Positions 1 through 7,387 of a stretch of DNA of 10,285 nt are shown piece by piece. Source of the stretch: Bacteroidota bacterium (GTDB lineage Bacteria; Bacteroidota; Bacteroidia; NS11-12g; UBA955); the NCBI GenBank assembly GCA_030836345.1, contig JAURQA010000271.1:1-10285 (forward strand), given 5' to 3'. The notes beneath the pieces were generated by a model. That model worked only from the letters and a program-made list of their open reading frames with translations, ran no database searches and was not told the DNA's origin. Positions within the stretch are counted from its first letter, which is position 1. Each line of letters begins with the position of its first letter. Position numbers and translations under genes: made by a program.

Positions 1-1125
1 CCAAAACCAATGGATCCAAGGTTATTGACTTCGGTTGCACCTGCTGTTGCCAAAGCAGCTATGGATAGTGGCGTGGCCCAGTCCCCAATTAAGGATTGGA
101 ATAAATACAGAGCTGAACTCAGAAAACGACTTGGCATGGATAATGATTTTGTTAACCGTTTAATAAGCAAAGCGAAGCGAAAACCGATGAAGGTTGTATT
201 TGCCGAAGCACACAATCCTAAAATACTAAAAGCAGCTCATATTTGCGAGACAGAAGGGATTGCCATACCTATTCTTTTGGGAGATAAAGATAATATTGCA
301 ACCTTAACTGAAGAACATAACTTGGAATTCAAAAAAGCCAAAATAATTGATCCGTGGGAAGACGAAAAACAGTCTGAAAAAATGGGGAAAGAACTCTACA
401 AAATCAGATATAGAAAGGGGTTAACTGAATATGAGGCTATCAAGAACATGAGAAATCGTAATTATTTTGGCTGCATGCTGGTAAAGCAAGGAAAAGCAGA
501 CAGCATAATTACTGGACTAACTCGCAATTATCCCATTGCCCTTAGACCAGCCATTGAATGCATTGGAACTGCCGAAGGGGTAAGCCGTGTGATGGGCATG
601 CATGTATTAATGACTAAACGAGGTCCTTTGTTTTTAGCCGATACCACAGTAAACATCAACTATACTAAGGAACAGTTGGTTGAACTGGTGCTGCACACTC
701 ATAAAAAAATCAAACATTTTGGAATTAAACCAGTCATTGCCATTTGTTCGTATTCAAATTTTGGAAGTAGTGTTGGTGACCTACCAAAAAAGATTCAGGC
801 AGCTATAAAGGTGTTGCATACTATGCATCCAGGAATAGAAGTGGAAGGTGAAATGCAAGTGGGTTTGGCCTTGGACGGAGAAACAAGAATTCAACAATAT
901 GCTGAATCTAAAATTGGAAGCAAAAATGCTAATACCTTAATATTTCCTGATTTAAACTCGGGAAATGCCGCGTATCAGTTAATAAGGGGAATGGGCACAA
1001 CAGAGGCTATTGGGCCTATTCTTATGGGTTTCAAAAAAAGTGCGCATATCATACACCCTTCTAGTACCGTACGTGAAATTGTAAATCTAGCCGCAGTTGC
1101 AGTATGTGACGCCCAAGATGCCTAA
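1..1125 (+). CDS. maeB: NADP-dependent malic enzyme, C-terminal part (MaeB type, phosphotransacetylase-like domain)
   Basis: This is the 3' part of a gene whose start lies left of the window; the frame is open from base 1 and ends with TAA at 1123-1125. MaeB-type enzymes decarboxylate malate to pyruvate with NADP and carry a C-terminal phosphotransacetylase-like domain, which in studied members senses acetyl-CoA instead of catalysing acetyl transfer. The first roughly 30 visible residues (starting PKPMDPRLLTSVAPAVAKAA) match the end of the malic-enzyme NAD-binding domain. From about visible residue 63 to the end (374) runs the PTA-like domain, with the internal GLTRNYPIALRP stretch, SYSNFGSS near residues 251-257, FPDLNSGNAAYQL and the closing IGPILMGFKK..HP.ST pattern. 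Full MaeB proteins are about 760 residues, so roughly half is missing. The fusion of the two domains separates it from a stand-alone Pta. The ATG at 10 is internal and is not the start. Confidence 0.93.
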   Translation, partial: PKPMDPRLLTSVAPAVAKAAMDSGVAQSPIKDWNKYRAELRKRLGMDNDFVNRLISKAKRKPMKVVFAEAHNPKILKAAHICETEGIAIPILLGDKDNIATLTEEHNLEFKKAKIIDPWEDEKQSEKMGKELYKIRYRKGLTEYEAIKNMRNRNYFGCMLVKQGKADSIITGLTRNYPIALRPAIECIGTAEGVSRVMGMHVLMTKRGPLFLADTTVNINYTKEQLVELVLHTHKKIKHFGIKPVIAICSYSNFGSSVGDLPKKIQAAIKVLHTMHPGIEVEGEMQVGLALDGETRIQQYAESKIGSKNANTLIFPDLNSGNAAYQLIRGMGTTEAIGPILMGFKKSAHIIHPSSTVREIVNLAAVAVCDAQDA

Positions 1126-1192
1126 GCTCTCAATTACATCGAATGTTCTCTATAACTTATCTACACTATTTTAAACCTTAATCAAATTTATC

Positions 1193-1200
1193 TAACTTCG
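1193..1200 (+). promoter_or_regulatory. Possible -7 box (TAACTTCG) for the BI-1 family gene
   Basis: TAACTTCG matches the Bacteroidota -7 consensus TAnnTTTG with one change (TTCG for TTTG) and lies 19 bases before the ATG at 1220. The same TTCG variant precedes two other genes in this window. No convincing TTG -33 element is visible about 20 bases upstream. An A/G-rich stretch (AAAAGAAGAAT) directly before the ATG could help ribosome binding. Confidence 0.35.
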
Positions 1201-1219
1201 TACCACTTAAAAGAAGAAT

Positions 1220-1969
1220 ATGTCCAATCCATTTTACAACGATAAAACCTTAGAAAAGGTAGAGAACATAGATGCAATTTCTATGGGTAATACCATGACC
1301 GTTAAAGGTGCCATTACTAAAAGCACCATTTTATTCATTACTTTAGTAGCTACAGCGCTTGCAGTCTGGTGGAAGTTTGCAGGTGACCCAGGAGCTATTA
1401 ATGGTTTAACTACTTGGTTATGGGGAAGTGCTATTGGCGGATTTGCCGTTGCTATTATTGCCATATTTAAAAAAGAATGGAGTCCTATTTTAGCTCCTAT
1501 TTATGCAGTAGTAGAAGGGGTTTTTGTTTCGGTAATCAGTATGGTTTACAATTACGCGTTTCCAGGAATTATTATGCAGGCGGTTTCCATCACTTTTCTA
1601 ATTTTAGGAATTATGCTTTTTTCATACCGCATGGGATGGCTTAAGGCTACACCCATGTTTAAAAAGGTAATTATATATGCCACTGTTGCTGTGGGTGGGT
1701 TCTATCTAATAATGATGTTAGGTGGCCTCTTTGGTTTTACCGGACTGTCTAGCTTTTATGCTGGTTCAAGTCCGTTAAGTATTGGAATTAGTGCTATAAT
1801 TGCAGGTATTGCTGCATTTAATTTGATTTTAGATTTCGATATGATCGAAAAAGGTGCCAAACATAATCTTCCGGAGTATATGGAATGGTTTAGTGCCATG
1901 TCTCTGCTAATTACTATTGTGTGGTTGTATTTAGAGATCTTGAGATTGATTTCAAAACTAAGAGATTAA
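1220..1969 (+). CDS. Bax inhibitor-1 / YccA family membrane protein
   Basis: The 249-residue protein is almost entirely hydrophobic helices and fits the bacterial Bax inhibitor-1 superfamily, in the subgroup with an N-terminal cytosolic tail carrying a TMTVKGAITK motif (residues 25-34). I count seven likely membrane segments at about 35-53, 66-83, 88-110, 117-135, 148-170, 185-204 and 225-243. The LDFDMIEKG stretch before the last helix (D205, D207) corresponds to the acidic residues that in BI-1 family proteins are proposed to form the pH/calcium latch. The role in bacteria is not settled; members are linked to ion or calcium leak and to membrane protein quality control. Length and topology look complete. 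It has its own likely promoter upstream and a strong terminator 20 bases downstream, so it is probably a single-gene transcript. Confidence 0.9.
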   Translation: MSNPFYNDKTLEKVENIDAISMGNTMTVKGAITKSTILFITLVATALAVWWKFAGDPGAINGLTTWLWGSAIGGFAVAIIAIFKKEWSPILAPIYAVVEGVFVSVISMVYNYAFPGIIMQAVSITFLILGIMLFSYRMGWLKATPMFKKVIIYATVAVGGFYLIMMLGGLFGFTGLSSFYAGSSPLSIGISAIIAGIAAFNLILDFDMIEKGAKHNLPEYMEWFSAMSLLITIVWLYLEILRLISKLRD

Positions 1970-1988
1970 TACCTTAAAAAATACATAT

Positions 1989-2016
1989 AAAAAAAAGCGG
2001 CTGAGCCGCTTTTTTT
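1989..2016. terminator. Bidirectional intrinsic terminator between the BI-1 gene and mazG
   Basis: A run of eight A is followed by the perfect stem GCGGC / GCCGC (1997-2001 and 2005-2009) with a TGA loop and a run of seven T. The A and T runs extend the stem and give a U-tract in either direction. It sits between two convergent genes (stops at 1969 and 2058) and can serve both. Confidence 0.9.
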
Positions 2017-2057
2017 ATGTCCATGAACCTATTGTCCTTCAAGTGGTATTATTGCAA

Positions 2058-2813
2058 TCATAAACCCTTATCCTTTGCTTCATCCCAATATTTATCCATT
2101 TTTTCTAAACCCATTTTACTAAGCTCCCATTGATTTAATTTGGCTGTTTGCTCAATGTATTCAAAGCGATTCTTAAACTTCCTGTTGGTGAGCTCTAAAG
2201 CATCGTCTGGGTTAATACCCACGTGCCTGGCGTAATTAACCAAGGCAAAAAGCAAGTCTCCAAATTCTGCCGTTTTTTCCTCTTCGGTTTGTGCGGTTTC
2301 AAACTCTTCAAGTTCTTCCAGAACCTTTCCTTTTACGTCTTTCATATCATCCCAATCGAAACCTACCTGAGAAACTTTCTCCTGCATTCTAAATGCTTTA
2401 ACAATACTTGGCATGCTCTTGGGAAGTCCCTGAAGTAAGGTCTTCTCCCCTTTTCCTTCTTCTAGCTTTATCTGCTCCCAATTTTTCTTCACGGTTTCGG
2501 AGTCATTGGCTTCTACATCTGCATAAATATGGGGATGACGGCGAATAAGCTTTTCACAAATTTCATTCACCACATCATCAAAATTAAAAAGATTCGTCTC
2601 TGAGCCAATTTTCGCATAAAAAACCACATGTAAAAGTAAATCTCCAAGTTCTTTCTTTACTTCTTCAGAATCATTCTCCATAATAGCATCGCTGAGTTCA
2701 TAGACCTCTTCAATACTTAAATGCCTGATGCTTTCCCATGTTTGCTCTCTATCCCAAGGACATTGCTCGCGCAGTTCGTCCATAATTTTTAATAAGCGAT
2801 TGATACTACTCAT
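2058..2813 (-). CDS. mazG: Nucleoside triphosphate pyrophosphohydrolase MazG
   Basis: MazG hydrolyses nucleoside triphosphates, including aberrant ones, to the monophosphate and pyrophosphate. The protein has the duplicated all-alpha MazG architecture: N-terminal domain with CPWDREQTW (18-26), E35-E36-x-x-E39 and E55-x-x-D58 as metal ligands; C-terminal domain with E166-E167-x-x-E170 and E183-x-x-D186. The linker carries KLIRRHPHIYAD, typical of full-length MazG. At 251 residues it is close to the E. coli enzyme (263). I start it at the ATG at 2813-2811; a TTG three codons upstream is also in frame, but MSSINRLLKIMDELR is the natural N-terminus. A TATTTTTG box ends six bases before this ATG, so the transcript may be nearly leaderless. 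It is divergent from the methionine sulfoxide reductase gene and shares the terminator at 1989-2016. Confidence 0.95.
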   Translation of the reverse strand: MSSINRLLKIMDELREQCPWDREQTWESIRHLSIEEVYELSDAIMENDSEEVKKELGDLLLHVVFYAKIGSETNLFNFDDVVNEICEKLIRRHPHIYADVEANDSETVKKNWEQIKLEEGKGEKTLLQGLPKSMPSIVKAFRMQEKVSQVGFDWDDMKDVKGKVLEELEEFETAQTEEEKTAEFGDLLFALVNYARHVGINPDDALELTNRKFKNRFEYIEQTAKLNQWELSKMGLEKMDKYWDEAKDKGL

Positions 2814-3333
2814 GCAGCGCAAAAATACTCTTTTTGATTCCTACCTTTGCACTGTGGAGCAAATTGTATTAAACCCAAACGCATCCAAAGCCCGAAAGTA
2901 TGAGCTCGCCTTAAAGCAAATAAAGATGCTCTGTGAGGGAGAGGCCAATTTAATAGCAAACTTGGCTAATATTACGGCCCTTTTAAAAGAGACTTTTCAA
3001 TGGTTTTGGGTAGGCTTTTATATTGTAGATAATGATGAGTTGGTGCTAGGCCCGTTCCAAGGTCCCGTGGCCTGCACACGAATCCAAAGAGGAAAAGGAG
3101 TCTGTGGAACTGCCTGGGCTTCAAAAGAATCCATTTTGGTTCCTGACGTTACTAAGTTTCGCGGACATATTGCCTGCAATGCAGCCAGTTTATCAGAAAT
3201 TGTAATCCCCATTTTAAAAAACAATGAAGTTCTTGCTGTTTTAGATGTGGATTCAGATCGGTTGGATGCTTTTGACGGAACAGACCGTAAGTTTCTAGAA
3301 CTTCTTGAAAGGATTGTTTCAGCGCTGTTTTAA
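2812..3333 (+). CDS. Free methionine-(R)-sulfoxide reductase (GAF domain, fRMsr type)
   Basis: fRMsr enzymes are single GAF-domain proteins that reduce free methionine-(R)-sulfoxide using thioredoxin. All three cysteines of the family are present: C88 in ACTRI, C98 in GVCGTAW and C122 in IACNAAS (numbering from the ATG at 2812), matching C84, C94 and C118 of E. coli YebR. The flanking LVLGPFQG, SEIVIP and VLDVDS motifs are also typical. The start is uncertain. The ATG at 2812 gives 173 residues, but residues 10-14 (SYLCT) are the reading of a TACCTTTGCA promoter box, and family alignment would begin near VEQIVLNPN. An in-frame GTG at 2854 gives 159 residues, close to the usual 160-165. An open frame extends up to 2728 but runs through mazG. 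The gene is divergent from mazG and its stop overlaps the end of the convergent cytochrome gene. Confidence 0.92.
   Translation: MQRKNTLFDSYLCTVEQIVLNPNASKARKYELALKQIKMLCEGEANLIANLANITALLKETFQWFWVGFYIVDNDELVLGPFQGPVACTRIQRGKGVCGTAWASKESILVPDVTKFRGHIACNAASLSEIVIPILKNNEVLAVLDVDSDRLDAFDGTDRKFLELLERIVSALF
2820..2827 (-). promoter_or_regulatory. Likely -7 promoter box (TATTTTTG) of mazG
   Basis: Read on the minus strand the sequence is TATTTTTG, an exact TAnnTTTG match. It ends six bases before the mazG ATG, so transcription would start within a few bases of the start codon. No clear -33 TTG is seen at the expected distance, which lowers confidence. Confidence 0.45.
2842..2849 (+). promoter_or_regulatory. 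Likely -7 promoter box (TACCTTTG) of the methionine sulfoxide reductase gene
   Basis: TACCTTTG is an exact match to the Bacteroidota TAnnTTTG -7 element, in the frequent context TTTGCA. It lies downstream of the ATG at 2812 and four bases before an in-frame GTG at 2854. If it is the promoter, the 2812 ATG cannot be the real start. No -33 TTG at the right spacing is visible. Confidence 0.45.
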
Positions 3334-5162
3334 AAGTTATTTAGTTTGCCATAAATTTCCTTCTTTAAGGCTAAACTGGCTTGATGGTTGGGGTTGAGAA
3401 GCAAGGCCTCTCCTATCATTTTCCCTGCAGGGCCCAAACTGTTGGTATTGGCTAATAGTAATGCCCAGTTGTAATAAATTAAAGTGCTTTTTTTATTTTC
3501 AACGCTAAATCGCTGAAGGATGCTTTTGGCTTTTTTAAACTCGGTATTCCTTATCAATGCATTGGCATACTCGGATACAAACTGGTCGTCTAAATTTAGC
3601 ATATCATAGGCTTTTTTATAAAAAACAATAGATTTAGGCAGTTTTCCCAATCGATCAAAGGCTTTGGCTATTCTGTACGCCGTCCAAACATCCATAGTAT
3701 TTATGTCCAAATTACTCCCCCGTTCTATAATACTTGACCATTGGGCATGCGCATAGTGGTAATGAATTTGAACTTCTGCTCGTTCTGAGCCGATGATTGT
3801 ACCTGCCTTATCCAAATACTTGGTATCGTTATCAAATTTCTCATACCAAGTAATGAGCGCCTCTGCCTTTTGCTCCCCTTCTTTTTCATTTACACAGTAC
3901 AAAAGGTCAGTTTTATGCTGGGTTGCAATTTTTTTACCTGGCCTTGTAATGTAGTGATCGTGAACGGTAACATGAGGAATATCCTTCGTATTATTGGCTG
4001 GCATGTGACAGCTTACACAGTCATTCTTGGCCATTTTAAGTTTAGATGGTTCAATACTGCATTTTAGATATTTAGATTTTCCATTGGGTCTGTGGCAGCC
4101 ATTACAGGTGGCATTAAACCGCTCTATATTGGTCTTGCGCACGCTTACATGCGGATTATGACAGTTGATGCAGGTAAAGTTTAATTGCGGGTTATACTCA
4201 TCAATATTTGCATTGGAATTCTTAAAACATTCACTCATTTGAAATCGCTCTGCATGCCCAGCCATTACAAACTCCCCATTTTGCTCGCTTGGCATATATA
4301 TTTCAAACACATCGCTCAATCGCATACCTGGTTTAAAGTCCGTAAAGGATCTCCCTGGTTTTAGTACATTATTGCCTTGCAAATGGCAACGCTGGCATAC
4401 ATCAATCTGTAATTTCCAAGGCAATCGCCTCGGGTTTACGATGGTTCTATCTGCCTCTATCGACGTATCAACGATATGCCCTGCTGTTTTCTCTTTTACA
4501 TGGAGTTCTCCCGGTCCATGGCAGCGCTCACAATCGATACCCTTTGGCAAATCCATGTAGTGGTTGCGTGTGTGTTCCGTCAATTTAGGCATTGCATTAT
4601 GGCAGCTCATGCACTCCAGTTCAATTCGGCGATCCCACCGACTATTATACGTTTCGAAGCCTGGAGGCAAATCCCATATCCCCTTTTGAGTGTAAAAGGT
4701 AAGAGGCGCTTGATACAAATAGCCGTTCTCTTCCCAAAAATGGCTGTTGGTATGGTGCCCAGAACCCACGACATATTTAATCTCCTCTTTCCGGTGATAT
4801 GTGGTGTCTGCATTTTTAAGTTTAAACTCGTGAATAAAAAGCCGATCTGCTTTCCATTTAGCGGCATAGTACATGCCTGTTTTAGCATCGTAAATTGCCT
4901 TACTATTAATGCCATAAGCAGCGGACTTGGCTGGAGTTAAATGTCCAAAACTTTGGCCCATTCCTGTTTGAGAAAAAGTAGCAGCATGCTCTGTATGACA
5001 TACTTTACAGGCTTCTTTGCCCACATAATTTACATCATCGGCATGATTTAGAAAATAGGGTTCTTCTGTCTGCGGATTGGGTTGACAAGATTCAAAAGTA
5101 AATGCAATGCAAAGGATGAGAATACTTCCCAGACCTATAACAATGATTCCTTTTTGTTTCAT
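3330..5162 (-). CDS. Seven-haem c-type cytochrome lipoprotein with C-terminal TPR region
   Basis: The 610-residue protein starts with a signal peptide (residues 1-25) and a lipobox-like FESC with C26 as the likely lipidated cysteine, so it should be anchored in the envelope facing the periplasm or outside. Seven CxxCH haem-binding motifs follow at residues 52, 184, 211, 256, 331, 353 and 382. Between the first two, YVVGSGHHTNSHFW and APLTFY match the cytochrome c554-like multihaem family often annotated as doubled-CXXCH or TPR cytochromes. From about residue 462 to 605 helical repeats resembling TPRs (AYRIAKAFDRLGKLPKSI, YYNWALLLANTN) suggest a protein-interaction module. Non-haem cysteines remain at 312, 368 and 423. 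The role is presumably electron transfer; the donor and acceptor are unknown. It starts nine bases after the rhodanese stop and is probably the last gene of a three-gene operon. Confidence 0.9.
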   Translation of the reverse strand: MKQKGIIVIGLGSILILCIAFTFESCQPNPQTEEPYFLNHADDVNYVGKEACKVCHTEHAATFSQTGMGQSFGHLTPAKSAAYGINSKAIYDAKTGMYYAAKWKADRLFIHEFKLKNADTTYHRKEEIKYVVGSGHHTNSHFWEENGYLYQAPLTFYTQKGIWDLPPGFETYNSRWDRRIELECMSCHNAMPKLTEHTRNHYMDLPKGIDCERCHGPGELHVKEKTAGHIVDTSIEADRTIVNPRRLPWKLQIDVCQRCHLQGNNVLKPGRSFTDFKPGMRLSDVFEIYMPSEQNGEFVMAGHAERFQMSECFKNSNANIDEYNPQLNFTCINCHNPHVSVRKTNIERFNATCNGCHRPNGKSKYLKCSIEPSKLKMAKNDCVSCHMPANNTKDIPHVTVHDHYITRPGKKIATQHKTDLLYCVNEKEGEQKAEALITWYEKFDNDTKYLDKAGTIIGSERAEVQIHYHYAHAQWSSIIERGSNLDINTMDVWTAYRIAKAFDRLGKLPKSIVFYKKAYDMLNLDDQFVSEYANALIRNTEFKKAKSILQRFSVENKKSTLIYYNWALLLANTNSLGPAGKMIGEALLLNPNHQASLALKKEIYGKLNNF

Positions 5163-5171
5163 GAGTTCACA

Positions 5172-5471
5172 TTACCCAAATTGGCGTTGCCATTCTAAAA
5201 TACCCCCTTCGAGGTTTCGAACATTTGAAAATCCGTTTTTAATCAAAAATTGCTGGGCCCCAGCGCTTCTGGCACCGCTCCTGCAATGCACAATAATTTC
5301 CTGGTCTTTATACTCTTCTAAATCATCCAATTTATTAGGAAGATCTCCCAGGGATATGAGCTCTGCCCCAATATTATATTCTTCGAATTCGTAGGGTTCT
5401 CTTACATCAATAACTAAGGGACTCTCCCCTGCATCTAAACGACTTTTCAGTTCAATTACTGTTATATTCAT
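5172..5471 (-). CDS. Single-domain rhodanese-like sulfurtransferase
   Basis: This is a compact 99-residue rhodanese domain (GlpE/PspE size class) covering the whole protein, with no signal peptide, hence probably cytoplasmic. Visible motifs are VIDVREPYEFEEYNI (20-34), the active-site loop CRSGARS with catalytic C63 and the six-residue loop of sulfur-transferring rhodaneses, and NLEGGILEW near the C-terminus. Such proteins carry a persulfide on the active cysteine and pass sulfur to acceptors; the acceptor here is not known. The ATG at 5471 begins only two bases after the stop of the T9SS-sorted protein gene, and the cytochrome gene starts nine bases after its stop, so all three are probably co-transcribed. 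Pairing a sulfurtransferase with a multihaem cytochrome could hint at sulfur-compound chemistry, but this is inference. Confidence 0.93.
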   Translation of the reverse strand: MNITVIELKSRLDAGESPLVIDVREPYEFEEYNIGAELISLGDLPNKLDDLEEYKDQEIIVHCRSGARSAGAQQFLIKNGFSNVRNLEGGILEWQRQFG

Positions 5472-5473
5472 AT

Positions 5474-7354
5474 TTAATTTTTTATAAATCTCACAAGTCT
5501 TAGATTGGTTTCATGATAGATTTGTGCAAAATAAAGCCCTTTCTTTAAATTTCGGATATCGATAGTGGATTTATTGCTCTGTTTTACCACTCTTCCGTCC
5601 ACACTTAAAATATTAATTTGGCTATTTTCTGGAAGGTTTTTAAAGGTAATTATAGTTTTGGCTGGGTTTGGGTAAAGTTGAATCTCTTTGAGGGCAATAC
5701 TTTCGGTTCCAAAGTAAAATTCTTTATCGGGGCCTATTATGGGTCGCATCATGGGCGTACCATAAATATTAAATCCCTTATTCCAAGAGTTTAAAAGGTT
5801 ATAAAAAACATTTGGATTAAAGCGCTCTTGATTCTCAAAACGATAATTATTGTCGTAACCAATGTTTAACAAGAACTTTTGGCTTTGCTCCCAACCTATA
5901 TAAAAATCGCCAATGGGCAATGCAATGGCGGAATCGAACATTATGTAAGCAAACCCATTTATGCTATCGGTATAAGCAGGTTTGAGCACTTCTTGGGAGT
6001 ACATTACTTTATCTGAATTATCGGGCAGGCCTACGGCACTTAATTCATCCCATAATTTGAGTTTAAAACTTCTAAATGAAACATCTTCTTTGCTGCGATT
6101 AAAATAAATAGCCACTCCCTTGATGCTGTCGGATTTTTTATTGTTAAACTTTACGGCAAATTGTCCCTTGTGGTTGGTGGGTAGATTTGTGTAATCTAAA
6201 CCAATTCCTCCTTCGGCACTTCCATCGTCATAAGCGTACCATGGGTTAAACTGCTGCGTGTATGAATATATATTATTGTTAAACAATGCATTGTTGTCCA
6301 CGGGGTATTCCGTTCCTCCGAGGGGATTAATAAGGTACTCTACGCGCAGGGATGGGTTGTCTCCACTCAAGGTATCTAGTTCTGGCGTGGGAAAACAGAA
6401 CTGAGCGAAGGAATCTGCACCAATGTTTTTTGCATTTGTTGCATCTGGGATAAAAGCCACTTTAGTTCCGTATTGGTTGTAGTAGTTCACTCCAAACCTT
6501 GTTTGCACCACTTGGTTGTCATGCAAGCTTCGAATGGCTAAACAGTGATCTGCTTTCGTATTTGAAACTGGTGAAAGTAAAAAGTGCCGATACGGCATTT
6601 GACTATATTCTGATAAAAGTGTGCCGGAGGAGCTTGTGATTCCAATATCCTTAAACCCATTGTATGAGGTATCTTTTAATCGATTTTCGGCCAAGGATAT
6701 ATAATCAACAAGGAAGTGGTTTAGATTACCGGTTTCCTTGGTGTAATTTACAAACATAAATTGAAAGGCTTCGTGATAGAATGTCCCATCCAGAATGCGC
6801 TCACTCGCAAAACTCATGGGTTGGTTTGTGTTATTTCCACCAATGGCCCAACGCTGAATCCAAGCTCCTGTGTCATTTTTAAAATAGACTTTGAGCGAGT
6901 CTTCAATTTCTGGCGCATCTCCTAGACCTCCTGCGCCCCAAAAAAAAGATAACAAAAGATCGTCAGACTCATTATAACTTGATAAGTCTATGGGCTGTGA
7001 AGTCAAACTATCGGAATATCTTGAGCTGCCTTGATTTATGGTACCGTAAGGTTTTCCTTGCGGCGTTAAATGATCAAAAACCGCAACATATGCATTAACT
7101 GGTTCTTCTGTAAAAGTGTTGCTCACCCAAACATCTCTGTCCACCCAAAGCGCTGAATTCGGTTGCCCGTTCCTATTTTGTACGAAATCCTCAAAAAAAG
7201 GCAAGGATAAAGTATCGGTAATGCCCAAAGATATAATATCTGGGATGTTCCGCTCAACCACGGTTCTTGAATTTAACGGACTGATTAATACTCCCTGTGA
7301 ATATAGGCTCAAGCTCGAAAAAATGAGAGCAGAAAGGGATAGCAGGCGGTTCAT
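5474..7354 (-). CDS. Secreted protein with T9SS type A C-terminal sorting domain
   Basis: I start this at the ATG at 7354 (626 residues), which directly opens a signal peptide, MNRLLSLSALIFSSLSLYSQ. An ATG six codons upstream (7372) is in frame but would place MCNFAI before the signal and the likely promoter box inside the gene. Residues about 555-626 form a type IX sorting domain: LYPNPAKTIITF, a beta-rich stretch with LSVDGRVV, then LKKGLYFAQI and a basic end (VRFIKN). The protein should therefore cross the outer membrane by T9SS and be released or anchored. The N-terminal third (PFFEDF, then a stretch with DLSSYNESDDLLLSFFW and the FVDY-like LVDYISL) resembles a MAM or jelly-roll type beta sandwich. 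No catalytic motif is recognised; adhesion or surface binding is possible. It is probably the first gene of the operon with the rhodanese and cytochrome. Confidence 0.87.
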   Translation of the reverse strand: MNRLLSLSALIFSSLSLYSQGVLISPLNSRTVVERNIPDIISLGITDTLSLPFFEDFVQNRNGQPNSALWVDRDVWVSNTFTEEPVNAYVAVFDHLTPQGKPYGTINQGSSRYSDSLTSQPIDLSSYNESDDLLLSFFWGAGGLGDAPEIEDSLKVYFKNDTGAWIQRWAIGGNNTNQPMSFASERILDGTFYHEAFQFMFVNYTKETGNLNHFLVDYISLAENRLKDTSYNGFKDIGITSSSGTLLSEYSQMPYRHFLLSPVSNTKADHCLAIRSLHDNQVVQTRFGVNYYNQYGTKVAFIPDATNAKNIGADSFAQFCFPTPELDTLSGDNPSLRVEYLINPLGGTEYPVDNNALFNNNIYSYTQQFNPWYAYDDGSAEGGIGLDYTNLPTNHKGQFAVKFNNKKSDSIKGVAIYFNRSKEDVSFRSFKLKLWDELSAVGLPDNSDKVMYSQEVLKPAYTDSINGFAYIMFDSAIALPIGDFYIGWEQSQKFLLNIGYDNNYRFENQERFNPNVFYNLLNSWNKGFNIYGTPMMRPIIGPDKEFYFGTESIALKEIQLYPNPAKTIITFKNLPENSQINILSVDGRVVKQSNKSTIDIRNLKKGLYFAQIYHETNLRLVRFIKN

Positions 7355-7359
7355 TATCG

Positions 7360-7387
7360 CAAAATTGCACATTTTAAGTCATACCAA
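7360..7387 (-). promoter_or_regulatory. Possible promoter of the T9SS protein operon
   Basis: On the minus strand a TTG (7387-7385) is followed after 17 bases by CAATTTTG (7367-7360), one mismatch from TAnnTTTG. The box ends five bases before the ATG at 7354. This arrangement supports 7354 over 7372 as the start codon. Confidence 0.35.

Noticed and set aside
2728..2811. N-terminal extension of the methionine sulfoxide reductase up to 2728
   Set aside because: The extra 28 residues are antisense to the conserved start of mazG, lack homology to the family and would make the protein much longer than usual.
4476..4940. Plus-strand open frame of 154 codons inside the cytochrome gene
   Set aside because: It is antisense to a gene with seven intact haem motifs, has no recognisable protein features or promoter, and other frames in this region (for example 4607-4915 on the minus strand) are open for the same compositional reason.
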